Origin: Phytophthora hibernalis
Lineage: Eukaryota > Oomycota > Peronosporomycetes > Peronosporales > Peronosporaceae
NCBI GenBank assembly: GCA_012656075.1
Contig: JAAKBF010000089.1
Coordinates: 186,001 to 250,000, forward strand
Direction: 5' to 3'
Length of the DNA stretch: 64,000 nt
Part shown: positions 51,638 to 61,739 of the stretch, in pieces
Numbering within the stretch: position 1 is the stretch's first letter
Layout of the letters: each line of letters opens with the position of its first letter
The notes under the pieces: generated by a model
The model's database searches: none
Seen by the model: only the letters and a program-made list of their open reading frames with translations
Told to the model about the DNA's origin: nothing
Made by a program: the position numbers and the translations under genes

Positions 51638-53102
51638 TCATCCGGGAATCCAAACACTGTTGACAATATATCGAAATTGTTGAACTGAGAGCTGTACCCG
51701 CTGAATCCGCTTGGCTTCAACTGTCATTTGCATCCATGTTGGCGACAGTGTAGCTTCCCACAGATTAACACCACCTTGGTAGATGCCGAGGAGTTTGAAG
51801 CCTTCATCTGGCGCAACAACTCGAACTGGTCGAGGTACACCAAGACCATCGTTAAGCTCAACTGCCTCGTAGTGCTGTCCTCTCTCACCTATGTACATCA
51901 TGAACGATTTTGCAGCACCAAAAACACCTCCTGTACCTCGTTTACCCGTGAAAACGTTTGTCCGATCGCTCCGAGCCATTATTCCGCGTAGCGACGTAGT
52001 AACGTCGAGCTGATCATCGACGAACAGAGTACTGCTGATATCAATACACTGGCAATACACTGGCCGTCTTGGTTGTGCCGGATATGAACCGGATCCGGGC
52101 ATTGGGCGAGCCGCTCGTGCAAGCAGTCCATGTAGCAGGCGATGTGGAGTATAGACAGAATCGACCCCAGACCGATACCAAATTCCCGACAACCAGTAGA
52201 TATCCATCCAAATACTGTACGGACATCAATTTCTCCAGGACCGAGGAGGTCTATCATTAGTTGTCGAGGCCTATCTGGAACACCGATCCCTCGGTAAATG
52301 AGATCCATACACCACTTTGGGATCCGATCAAAGCATTTGAGGCAGTCTTTTGACACCAATATTAGCTGCTCTCGCCGGGAACGTGCACACTCAGTCAGGA
52401 GTGTCACCAGCAGGGCTGCGTCAATCACTGTTCTATCCGTCTGGAACCCATGCTGCATTTTGGTAATCGGGATTCCTGGCTCAACGTACCGTTTGACGAC
52501 GAGAAACAATCTGCTGGCATACGCAGACTGCACCGTAATAGGGCGCCATGGCGGTATCCCTTTAGTATTATTCAGCGTTGGGTCTACCGTCGCTGTTTTA
52601 GGAGGAATGTCATCTGCTTGTGTCGTAGTATTGCCGGCGCCCGCCCCATTCTCGGGATGAGCTCGATTACTTTTCTCTCTCGGGCCCGGATATCACTTGG
52701 AGCGGCTATCCACATTTCTTGCGAGATCCCTCCATAGCCCGGTGCAACATGCTGCTTGAGCTGGCGGTCTATCTCGGCTTGCATCTCTTCATTGTAAATG
52801 TAATGATCCCAGGTGTTGCCATCTTGCTGCCAATATGCAGCGAATCGACCACCGCGCTCAATATCCGGCAGGATCCAATCACGTGCAAATGTCGGTAACC
52901 TCATCGCGTCTTCCGGCGATAAGGTCTCAAGATATCTAGGCGGTTCCGTTTGTTCCTCAGGTGGGATCCAGTTGTCGAGAAGTTTTATTAATTCAGACTG
53001 CACCTCATCGCGATTTTCACTGTATCGTGGCCCACTACTATCCGGGATCATCGCACTCCGTATGCTCACTGGTGGTGCACTTTTACCCAATGCACTGCTC
53101 AA
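51638..53102 (-). pseudogene. LINE reverse transcriptase
   Basis: The connector and fingers (ERKVIELIPRMGRAP) lead, after a frame change, into KMQHGFQTDRTVIDAA and LILVSKDCLKCFDRIP, where the motif A Asp is still readable in CFDR context. The block normally containing G-x-R-Q-G reads GIGLGSILSIL. In the next frame FVDDQLDVTTS supplies the catalytic Y/F-x-D-D. The thumb continues to about 50,863. Three or more frame changes make it inactive. Confidence 0.82.
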
Positions 53103-53247
53103 AAACCGCTTGAGCCCTCCCTCGGTAAACCAGTGCTGACGAAGCTCTCACATTCGCTGTCGCTGTTGTGTTTCGCGCCAGTTCCGTCGCGATTTCATTA
53201 TTGATTTCCACTGCTTATAAACAGTTTCAATCCAACTGATCCAATCG

Positions 53248-54093
53248 TCAATAGAATGAGAGTCCGGGCTTTGATTCAGTACGGCAAGAAAATTTCCTGG
53301 TGCCTTGTTCATGCGCGCAACCTTGGACAAGCTGTTCGGGATGCAATACCCACTTGGGCCATGTAATGGCTGCCTTGGCTTGCCACAAGTTCCAAACTCG
53401 GGTATCAGCCATTGTAGTGAGACGATTTACCTGTCGAAGCTGGGCCGTACAGCGGTTACTACGTTTAATGCACACCCATCGAGCAAGATGTCGTCGTGAC
53501 TGGTTTGTTTCACCCCATAAATCTTTGGCGCTCTCAAGTAAGCAGACATTCATATTATCAATGGCACGCTCAAGCCAAGACTGGATGTCGTCATCCGTGC
53601 AGCTCTCCGGGTCAATGTCGTCGATCAAGTTGATTTTGCCCTCATCTAGAAGCTTATTCGTGTTTTCGGTGAACTCCTCCATTCCAGAACCCGTCTTCGT
53701 TCGCGTGTTAACCACTTTGATCGGAGTGATGTCACGAATTGTCGCTGCAAAACGGGCGCCGCGTTCGCACCGAAGAACAGCAAAGGGCGTGCCAATATGA
53801 TCACTGGAAAGTATACTCCGGATCCAAATGCCACTGCTCACAACCACTGATTCATGTTCACCCGAAATGTAAATATCATCAAGAGCCGAGTTGACGCCAC
53901 CTCTAGAATAAGTAAATATCTGGGTTGAGGCATGGCGGGATTTGAACGATGACAATAACTCATGCATCTGTGTCCAATTTGCAAAGCGCTGATTCATTGC
54001 CGTGGCCTCACGCGACCGTTCCCCCTCGCTGCTTCTGTCTAACAGCTCGTCGGGGTATGTGTTGAAGTCTCCAGCAACACATACTATCGCCAT
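53248..54093 (-). pseudogene. LINE endonuclease, C-terminal half
   Basis: The AP-endonuclease fold, which nicks target DNA, is recognised by VCVAGDFNTYPDE, ALDDIYISG and the final SDHIGTPFAV, the metal and active-site blocks GDFN, LDxI and SDH. The N-terminal half with the first catalytic Glu is lost at the junction with family B. The next ~150 residues are the usual helical connector towards RT. Confidence 0.85.
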
Positions 54094-54114
54094 TTCTTCT
54101 CGTCCTGCTGCTAC

Positions 54115-54900
54115 TTGATACTGAACCCACTCCCATTCAGCGATCGTTTCCTCGCTCAGCTACTACAAGCTGGGCTTACCAGCTTTGTTAAACTGGAAGA
54201 CTCGTTAGCCCCGGTGACACCACCATCACGAGGATCGCCGACTGCTCGAATGGATCCACACTTGATATACGCAAGTCTACCGAGGACTTACAATGGCTTG
54301 GTGATGTCTTTTGATGGATCACCCAAGACGGAGAAGCATGGCGGGTATGGTAGTTGCTCATGGATACTATGAAAATTACCAGAATGGACGGTAGTGACGG
54401 CTGCGAGTGCTTATCTCGAAACCACCACAGTAAACCTCGCTGAGTACGCAGGTATGAATAATGGTGTCTTGACAGCGCTGTAGCACGGCACCGAGGATTT
54501 AATTGTGGTGGGAGACACGAGACTCGCAATCCAGCAGTCCCTAGGGGTGATGGCCTGTCGGAAGGAAACTCTGATGGCCCAACTCAACCACCATCGAGAA
54601 CTCACAGCCAATCTTCGGTCGGTGAAATGTCTCCATGTGATCCGAGAGTTCAATACAGATGCAGACTCGTTAGCTACAGAAGCTCTCAACAGCAAACAGT
54701 CCAGCGTGGTTTCGGCCGAAACCAGGAAAATGGAGTTAATCGAGCTCAACCGAATCGACGAAGTCATCTACAAGCCTTCGTCTGAGGTCGCCACACCAAC
54801 ACTCGGCGAAGCAACCACCGACGAGAGAGCGTCGATCAACTTAACCCGGGCTCGTGTGGCCCGCCAAGCTCCCTGTAACAAATCTTTTTCGATTTTGTGA
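54115..54900 (+). pseudogene. Family B second RNase H
   Basis: MSFDGSPKTEKHGGYG, VNLAEYAGMNNG, VVGDTRLAIQQS and NTDADSLATEAL give the four acidic residues Asp, Glu, Asp and Asp. Two in-frame stops lie in the first half, at 54,370-54,372 and 54,481-54,483. The region is closely related to the second RNase H of family A and helps to define its limits. The Gly run at the point where family A has a frameshift is one base longer here and the frame stays open. Confidence 0.85.
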
Positions 54901-56190
54901 CGAATGTGCCGGATTACATAACCGTCACGACCCGTAGACAAGCGAGAGCACAGAAGAAGCGTGTCCGGTTTGCGAACGAGCCCTTGGTGATGGGCCAGGA
55001 TGACACAACACGACGAGACGAAGCGGATGAGGTAGCCTCAGAGACTCAGAACGAAGCGGAAACCGAGCTACCAATGACCGAGGCAAGAATCAGAGCACCA
55101 AATGCAAACGACGTCGACCCTGTAACCATTCATGAAGAACGAAGGCGGAGGATTTCCGCTGCCCAGGACGAGGAGCTGAGGTGGGCAAACCTCAAGGCCG
55201 TTCTCCGAGGGGAGGAGGCTAGCCTGAGTTACAGTGCGGCGAGAGATGCATGGAAAGGGCCGACAAGTTTGCGATAAGCGAGGACGGCGTGCTGTATATT
55301 ATCAGAGCGAACCGTCGGTGAAGTATCGGAAACCCAAAGGAGACCAAGATGCGACTGGCGGTACCCACAACGATGATTCAGGAAGTATTACAGAGTTGCC
55401 ATGACTCGTAAAAAGGTGGCCACCAAGGCATCGGTCGAACATACCACCGAGCGAAAATAGATTATTATTGGATCGGACTGTACGCAGACGTTGAGCGGCA
55501 TGTGCGGTCCTGTCCAGACTGCAGCTCGAGCACAAGTCGACCGCAGTTCAGAGGGCACTCTCCTGGGAATGTGCTAGTCGAGAGACCATTCCAGCTGGTG
55601 TCGATGGATTTCGTCATACTATTGCCGAAATCTCGGCGAGAAATACCGCGCTGTTACTGTTTCAATGCTCGTTCACAGGATTCGTCATGGGGAAAGTCAT
55701 GTCAGATACTACCGCATTAAAAGTCGCTCAAGCGTTCGAAGAGTGTGTCAACCGAAGGTTTGGGGCGCCAACGATGATTCGCCATGACCGAGACCCTCGG
55801 TTCATGAGTGAGGTTTTCCAAGCATTTGCTGAGATGATGCAGTCTCGGTCGAGGGCCACGTTGAGTTATCGTCCGCAACCAAACGGGCAGCAAGAACGAT
55901 CAGTCAAGACCGTGATGCAATCAGTGCGAGTGTATGCAGAAGACCCGTTGCAACAAGACTGGGACGAGATCGCCGAACGACTTGTCTTCGCTATCAACAA
56001 CTCTCAGGACGGCACTCGGATGGATACTCCATTCTACCTCGTTCATGGGTGGGATGCTCGGTCTACGCTGCGAGAAATGTCGTCGTCGCTAAAACGAGGA
56101 TCCCGAGAGCAAACCGATGCGCTAGTATGGCGCCGAGAAGAGAACCGACAACAAGAAATCGCATGGAAAATGGCGATGGAGTACCAGTAG
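54897..56190 (+). pseudogene. Family B integrase: linker, HHCC finger and core
   Basis: An acidic linker to 55277 is followed by the finger (KGGHQG, RTYHRAK, SCPDC) with one in-frame stop just before KGGHQG. The core has SMDFVILLPKS (first Asp), MIRHDRDPRFMS (second Asp) and NGQQERSVKTV (Glu), in the D,D-35-E order. Frame changes occur near 55,270, 55,500 and 55,680. The last frame ends at a TAG at 56188-56190. The phase continues as Arg/Glu-rich tail to the chromodomain part. Confidence 0.85.
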
Positions 56191-56457
56191 GTCGATAAGG
56201 CTCGGAGAGCCCGCGAACACAACGAGTCGCTTAACCGACGTGAAGCAGTAGCAGTACCGAGGATTCCAACGAATGACAGCGAGAACTTAGTAGCACCGAA
56301 TCGCGACGGGTCAGACGTACCATTGGATGCCGAAAGGCAGGGAACAACGACGGAAACCGACGGGAACGAAACCTCGGACACCGGGTAGGAAGAGACTGGG
56401 GCGTCTCCCGAAGCTACTGAAGAAGCACCGAGGTCTCTATTCAAGCCTGGGAGCAGG

Positions 56458-56970
56458 GTGTGGCTCTACATGGAGCGCGTGAAACCAGGATTGACCAAGA
56501 AGCTAGCACACCGATGGCATGGGCCATTTCGGATCAGAAAGAAGGTTGAAGAGTTCGCACATGAACTAGAGCTGCCGGATCGGAGTGGTCATCGGTTCTA
56601 CCCAGTGGTGCATGTCTCGCGGCTCAAGGCGGTGAACGAATATGGCGACCGACCGAGGAGTTGGCTGGCAGCTAAGGTGATCGAGGATACGAGGATTGAT
56701 TTTGACGAGGAGCTGTTACCGGAAGATAGCTGGGAGTCTGATAGAGTGGCAGGCGAATATGAAGTAGAGGCTATTCTGGACGATCAATCACCGCTAACAA
56801 CGAGCACCAATCGCGCTGTCAGAGAGTTCAAGGTGAAGTGGGTCGGCCATGACGAGCCTACCTGGGAACCAGCATCGAACTTGTCGTGCGGTGGGTTGCT
56901 TTACGACTATCTGCGAACTCGACGCAGCGAACGACGACTCCAAATGGTTCAGGTGACCGACGAGGACTAG
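56458..56970 (+). CDS. Family B integrase C-terminal region and chromodomain
   Basis: The intact 170-codon frame has HRWHGPFRIRKKVEEF (GPY/F-type), FYPVVHVSRLK, the acidic hinge DFDEELLPEDSW, and the chromodomain GEYEVEAIL, FKVKWVGHDEPTWEP and LLYDYLRTRR. The aromatic cage positions (Tyr in EYEV, Trp in KWVG, and the Trp of TWEP nearby) are present, so it could bind methylated histone tails. It would be the C-terminal end of a polyprotein and not a separate product. Confidence 0.85.
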   Translation: MWLYMERVKPGLTKKLAHRWHGPFRIRKKVEEFAHELELPDRSGHRFYPVVHVSRLKAVNEYGDRPRSWLAAKVIEDTRIDFDEELLPEDSWESDRVAGEYEVEAILDDQSPLTTSTNRAVREFKVKWVGHDEPTWEPASNLSCGGLLYDYLRTRRSERRLQMVQVTDED

Positions 56971-57339
56971 CTCGAATCGCTACCGAGGATTGAGCTACTA
57001 CGGGGTTGGTACAGCCCTTAGACGCAGACGAAATGTGAGACTGTATCAGAATGGAAGTCACTGATCACTGGACGACCAAGTCTCCTAGGAGGCTCGGTTT
57101 ATGGATGAGAAGTGACGGAAAAAATACCTACGGCGATTACGCAGCCCGTAGCGTCAGATAAAGATGACTACTGCATTATAGTTCGTATATATGTATATGA
57201 TGTGAACGAACTCAATGTGGATTTGGATTAAGTGGAATTACTGGAGCCGGAACTACACCCGTAATGAGCTACGGAGCTCGGACCGAACGTGATTAGCAAG
57301 AGGAATGAATGACGACGCACAGAAGCACACGACTGAGGT
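56971..57339. other. Spacer between chromodomain stop and antisense stop
   Basis: This is non-coding on both strands. Pol and the antisense gene converge here, so the two 3' ends would overlap or meet in this spacer. The family A counterpart (9,679-9,869) is about 190 bases long. Confidence 0.5.
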
Positions 57340-59709
57340 CTAGATGTCAGCAGAGGAAGCAAGGTCAGCCAACACATCCAAATTCGAGGTCTGGCCAAAC
57401 GTGGAACTGTCGGTTGGCGTTGGAGTAGCAGCGAGAGCGGCCAAGTCCTCGGCTTGACTTTCACCCTTTTCTTCATCGTCAGTAGGTCCTGGAGGAGCAG
57501 TCACCGAAGCTTGAGCTACCCAGGTGGACACGACTGAGGCTTGCGGTAACGACGGATCCACCATGATTCCGAAATTACCTCCGCCTCGGTCATACCACGG
57601 GACATGAACACAGGTACCGGAGGGTTGCACGGCGCGAACGTCGTGTTGAACGGATAGCTGGAAGGTGCGTCCACCCAACAGTTCCGCTGAGCTGGCGCGA
57701 ATCCAGAATGGAGAGCTCACCAACCCAGTCCTCGGACGTCGGAGCCCACTCGATCACCTCGAACGAGTATTGGAGGTAGCTGGGCTCCAACAAAAGCTCG
57801 GTCTGTGCTTCATGAGGCTTGCCGGGGCGTTCGACACACCGCTCCCAACACCGATACACCATTTGCTGGCGTAGTCGGTCTGCCCGGAGATTCCGAGCTT
57901 TGTTGTACTCAGTCCAAGCGGCACGAAGCACGCCGACCGAGGGATCACCAGCCTCAAGTCTCTGAGCCATACTCCGAAGGTACGCTTCAACCGCAGCAAC
58001 CTGAACCCAGTGGCGGCGCTCCCACAGTGTTAGGCCCAGGTCTGCCTTCTTGGCAGGGTCCGTGGAGATACCCTGAAAATGGAGCCACATTTTGATGGAC
58101 CGAGCCAGGCCAGTGGTGCGAGTTGAAATCTTAGTGCCAAGTGGGTGTTGGTCAATAGCGAAAAACAGGGTCGCTCCGGCATCTTCAATCGCATTTGCTG
58201 CCAGCGATGGGTTGGATTGGTCCAATCCGCAATAGCTTGATGCCGGCCATCGAGCACGGGGACTCGACACCCTTGACAATAGGTGGAGTCAGGCTACAAT
58301 TGTGAATTTGGCACCAGGCCGCCTGGGCGCCCGGAGCAACGAACCCAGGCGTCAAATATGGCCCGGCCATCAGAGCAAGGCGATGTGACGGTAAAAGTAC
58401 TTGGGTCGGTGCCAGGAACCGTGGAAAGCGTAGCCGTCACTTGGGTGTGTGACCGCCGGGGTCCCGACCGAGACCTCGGTGTATGCCTTGAGCGGCAGCA
58501 GCAGGAGGTGTCGAACCATCGGTGGGTACCACAATCGCAGGAACCGGAGTAGAGACCACCACCGAGGTTACAGGCGTTGTGACCGAGGAGGTGCACCCGA
58601 CGACGGCAATGACGCGGAGAGCGGTTGCCATACAGTAACAGCCGGTACGCTCGGTGGAGCCGGCGGAGTCGAGACCGTCGGAGTCGATGGAGTCACGACC
58701 GAGGCCGTCTGTGACGGCACTGGCGGCGTCGGGGTCACCGAGCTTTGGGTGAAGCCGAAATAATTGGTGACCCTGAGGTCTGAGAAGACACTGACATTGA
58801 CGGGGTGCCGATGATGAAGTCATCGGACGCCTCCAGAGTCTCCAGTTTCCTCTGGGACCGCAAAGTGACCAATATCGACGCACTGCGGGTGGGCCGACTA
58901 TCACGACGAGACGGTGAAACCACTGCTGAAAAAACGATCGGTAAGCGAGGATCGCGGCCGTCCTAGGATCGGTATCGACTTCGTCACCCGACAAATCAAT
59001 GACTTCGGCTGGGGTCGGAGGCACCGAGGATCCGGAGGCCGGTGGAGACCCAGACGGAGGACTCGGTGGAGATCCAGGCGGTGATACTGGCGGGGACCCA
59101 GGCGGAAGACTCGGCGGGGATTTAGGCAGAAGACTCGGTGGAGATCCATGCGGTGATACCGGCGGAGACACAGGTGGAGGACTCGGCGGAGACGCAGGGG
59201 AGGCGGTGGCGTCGGCGACCCGACGATGAACTGACCGAGGAGATCGGTGGCGACCCAACAGGAAGTCCATACGCATGGAGAGGTGAGGGCGTACTGACCG
59301 AGGTTTTAGGCGTGGGCCCACGAGCTGGGGCACCCAAACTCTTGGACGGACGGCCCAACCGCTTGCTGGCAGGAAGGGTCGACTTCGGCGGTCCCGACGG
59401 AGCGTGTGGAGGATGGGCTGGCGTCGCCTGCGGAGGCGGGGCTTGAGATGCTTGCTGCCAGAGACGCTTACGCCGATTCCTCCGGCGTTGGGACACCGAC
59501 GGAACGAGCGGCAGGTCGTCCGAATACTCGGAGGCATCACCCACAGCCGACGCTGCCTGCACGGAGGTTTTCGGCAACCGGGTCCATGGTCTTGGGCTCT
59601 TGATCACTGTCCTCCGAGCTCTCCGACGACGCACTCCGACAGCGCTTCGACGTGAAGCTCTGAGGAGAAAGCCCGAGCAACTCCCAGTCGATAATATCCG
59701 CAGTGATAC

Positions 59710-59771
59710 CTGAACGAAGGTAAGAAGAACTTTAGAAGGCTGAAGGGGAAGAAGAGACGAACAGAACGTAC
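59710..59771 (-). other. Second putative antisense intron (62 bp), family B
   Basis: GTACGT opens and a pyrimidine-rich stretch with CTAA ends in GTTCAG. Splicing joins the coiled coil (LVLASAG) to ITADIIDWELLGLSP, which reads as an ordinary globular stretch, in phase 1. Without splicing the coiled-coil frame continues, so the case is weaker than for the first intron. Confidence 0.4.
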
Positions 59772-60672
59772 CGGCAGAAGCAAGCACCAATGTGTCAACA
59801 TCGAGCTCGTGGAGAGCAGAGTGGCGACGCAGAATGGAGTTCGCCCGCTTCAGGCTCGCGACCTGAGCTTCGAGGGCGTGAACCTGAGGAGAAACGGCAC
59901 CGATCGGGGCTTGGTCAGAAGACTCGAGGGCAGACCGATGCTTGGCCACCTGCTCGGTATAGGCCACCAAGCCAGCCTTGAAACGCTCACGGTCCTGGTG
60001 GAGGAGACGATGCGTCGACGTCACCGAGGCCTCGGCCGTGGTCGCGCGAGCATCCCAGAGTCCCACGATGCGATCGTGGTCGGCGATGGCAGCGTTGACC
60101 TGACGCAGGTGCGCGGCCGCCTGTTCATGCTCGTCCTTGAGAGCGATGTAAGACTGACGAAGGCTATCCAGAGAGTCACGAGTATGACTCTCGTCGCTGG
60201 TAGGGTGCCGAAGCGCTCGAACTGCTCGCGTTCTCGCGTTTCTGCTTGAAGACGGTCCTCGGTGTCAGCGAGCCGAGCCTTGAGTTCCCCACCTCGTTAC
60301 GAAATTCGACGACGAGCTCAGCCTCACCCGGCGGAAGTTGGACAGGAGCCACAGCGGCATTCAGAACCTCACCGAGGTCTGTGGCCTGCCCCATCCGGCT
60401 GTCGAGCGACGAATCGACTCGCCGAGAACGCTGACGGGCCACACCAACCGCGAGCTGACCCAATTGGAGGAGACGCTGTTCGACCAGAGCAGAAATCGAA
60501 GGCTCGGTCGAGGCAACGGGAGTGGGATCGACGGAGGCGTGTGAAGCGGTGAACCTTCGGCTGCACCACCATCAACCGGCGGAGGACCATCGAGACGTTG
60601 TAGAGTCGGTACCGAAGACTCGGCAGGGCCGGGAACGTCGGCAGGAGCATCAACAGGCTCCGATGGTTGTGC

Positions 60673-60750
60673 CTGTGATATTAAATCAAGATGGAACGAA
60701 GAGTTAGAAGGTGTGCTGGATGTTGAGATGATGACGGTGGAGAAGCTTAC
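60673..60750 (-). other. Putative antisense intron (78 bp), family B
   Basis: On the minus strand GAG/GTAAGC opens, CTAAC gives a branch-like site about 35 bases ahead of the end, and ATCACAG closes. The frame is kept whether or not it is spliced. Its place near the start of the gene corresponds to the family A intron. Confidence 0.5.
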
Positions 60751-60874
60751 CTCGTCGCCCGGAGTGATAGCACGGAGAGCGGCAGCGGTGGCGTCGCTGA
60801 GAAGACGCGACGGATGAGCCGTGGTGCGAAGATGTGAAGCACCACGACGCACACTACTTGTGGGAGCTTACGCC

Positions 60875-61739
60875 GAGGCGGGGAAGTTGTGGTCTTGGGT
60901 TTTGGGACGCTCGGTCGCCAGTCGGAAAGGTTGTCCATGCTGAAAGAAAGTGACCGGCGTGCCCTGATTCGCGGATTACATTCCCCGCGCCACAGTGACC
61001 ACGATAGTTTAGTGACCGAGAGTCTAAACCCTCGTTTGTACCCATTTCAGTTTCGTACCCTCGGCCTTATGGAGCCGGGTACAGGATCACATACGGGGAT
61101 CGGTTCACACTGGATATTTGTATTTAGATACAGGACTAGCTATAGGATTGACTACTGAGGCTCTCAGAGCCATAGATCAACACAAATAAATCAGCAGTCT
61201 TCCCCCAAGTAACCAAGGGTCAAGTCCGTCTTCAGTAAGTCTAGCTAGCTTATCTTAGGGTCTGGATACGCTCGGCTTGTGGGATGCTGATCAGCGAGCC
61301 TAAGGTACATTGAACCGAGGGTTTGTTGCTGGTCAGTCCAAGAGATTAGAGTGGCCGAGTGTTGGGAGCGACGAGAAACGTCGTTCACCATATATTATAG
61401 TGGAACCGAGTGTTCCATACACATTTTACTACCCGCCGAGGTTTTACCTCGGCAAACCCGTATTAGGCTTGACAGCCGGTACCCTTCCTTCTCAGGGACT
61501 GCGGGGATTCGCGCGAAAGCGCAATATTGCATCCTAGTCCTCGCTCGTGGCTAGTGGTGCAGGTTATTGTGTTGGCCTAATACGACCTAGGTGTACAGAG
61601 GGTTCATATGCAACCCAGCGTAAGGGATCGTTCCTGGTCTTCATGTTTGATCCAACGGTCGTTGACCTGACAAGGGAAGCGAGTGTTGTTGGTGGGACTC
61701 ATACCATTTGGTAGTGAGAATTTCTGCGTGATCCTACGC
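60875..61739 (+). repeat. 3' LTR of family B (852 bp) with polypurine tract
   Basis: GAGGCGGGGAAG at about 60,875-60,886 is the likely plus-strand primer tract. The LTR starts TGTGGT at 60888 and is colinear with the solo LTR at 28.2 kb up to CTACGCC at 61739, where similarity stops a few bases short of the expected CA end. Differences are substitutions, a 7-base insertion at the start and an insertion near 61,488. TATA-like CATATATTATAG lies near 61,389. Divergence from the solo LTR of about 10% suggests old insertions. Confidence 0.85.

Larger units (their letters stand above)
48100..54093 (-). mobile_element. LINE with APE endonuclease, RT and C-terminal RNase H, inverted and decayed
   Basis: Read on the minus strand the order is AP-type endonuclease, RT, RNase H and a Cys-containing C-terminal part, which defines a non-LTR retrotransposon of the RNase H-bearing group. 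The 5' end (first ORF and endonuclease start) is cut at about 54,100 where Ty3 family B begins. Many frameshifts and stops are present. The 3' end near 48,100 is indistinct. Confidence 0.85.
57340..60860 (-). pseudogene. Antisense accessory gene of Ty3 family B
   Basis: Read from 60,860 leftwards: a first exon (SRLLSDATAAALRAITPGDE), a 78-bp intron (GTAAGC...CTAAC...CACAG, 60673-60750), a Pro-rich exon, a coiled coil (ELKARLADTEDRLQAETRE, RFKAGLVAYTEQVAKH), a second likely intron of 62 bp (59710-59771, GTACGT...TTCAG), a long Ser/Pro-rich repeat region with VIDLSGDEVD (SUMO-interaction-like), and the C-terminal domain with LWERRHWVQV and SEDWVGELSILDS. Several frameshifts break the C-terminal half. 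The C-terminal domain matches the 518-codon frame of family A. Nothing in it resembles Env, Gag or a host gene I know. Confidence 0.55.
54115..61739 (+). mobile_element. Ty3 chromovirus family B, 5'-truncated, with antisense gene and 3' LTR
   Basis: The body starts inside the second RNase H, goes through integrase and chromodomain to 56970, then carries a gene on the opposite strand up to about 60,860, a purine tract and an 852-bp LTR. It is the counterpart of family A, with moderate amino-acid similarity and the same antisense arrangement. Gag, protease and RT are lost at the junction with the LINE. The 7-bp word ACCGAGG recurs through pol, antisense region and LTR. Confidence 0.87.

Noticed and set aside
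58999..59229. A Gly/Asp/Pro-repeat plus-strand frame resembling collagen
   Set aside because: It is the reverse reading of the Ser/Pro-rich repeat of the antisense gene in family B.
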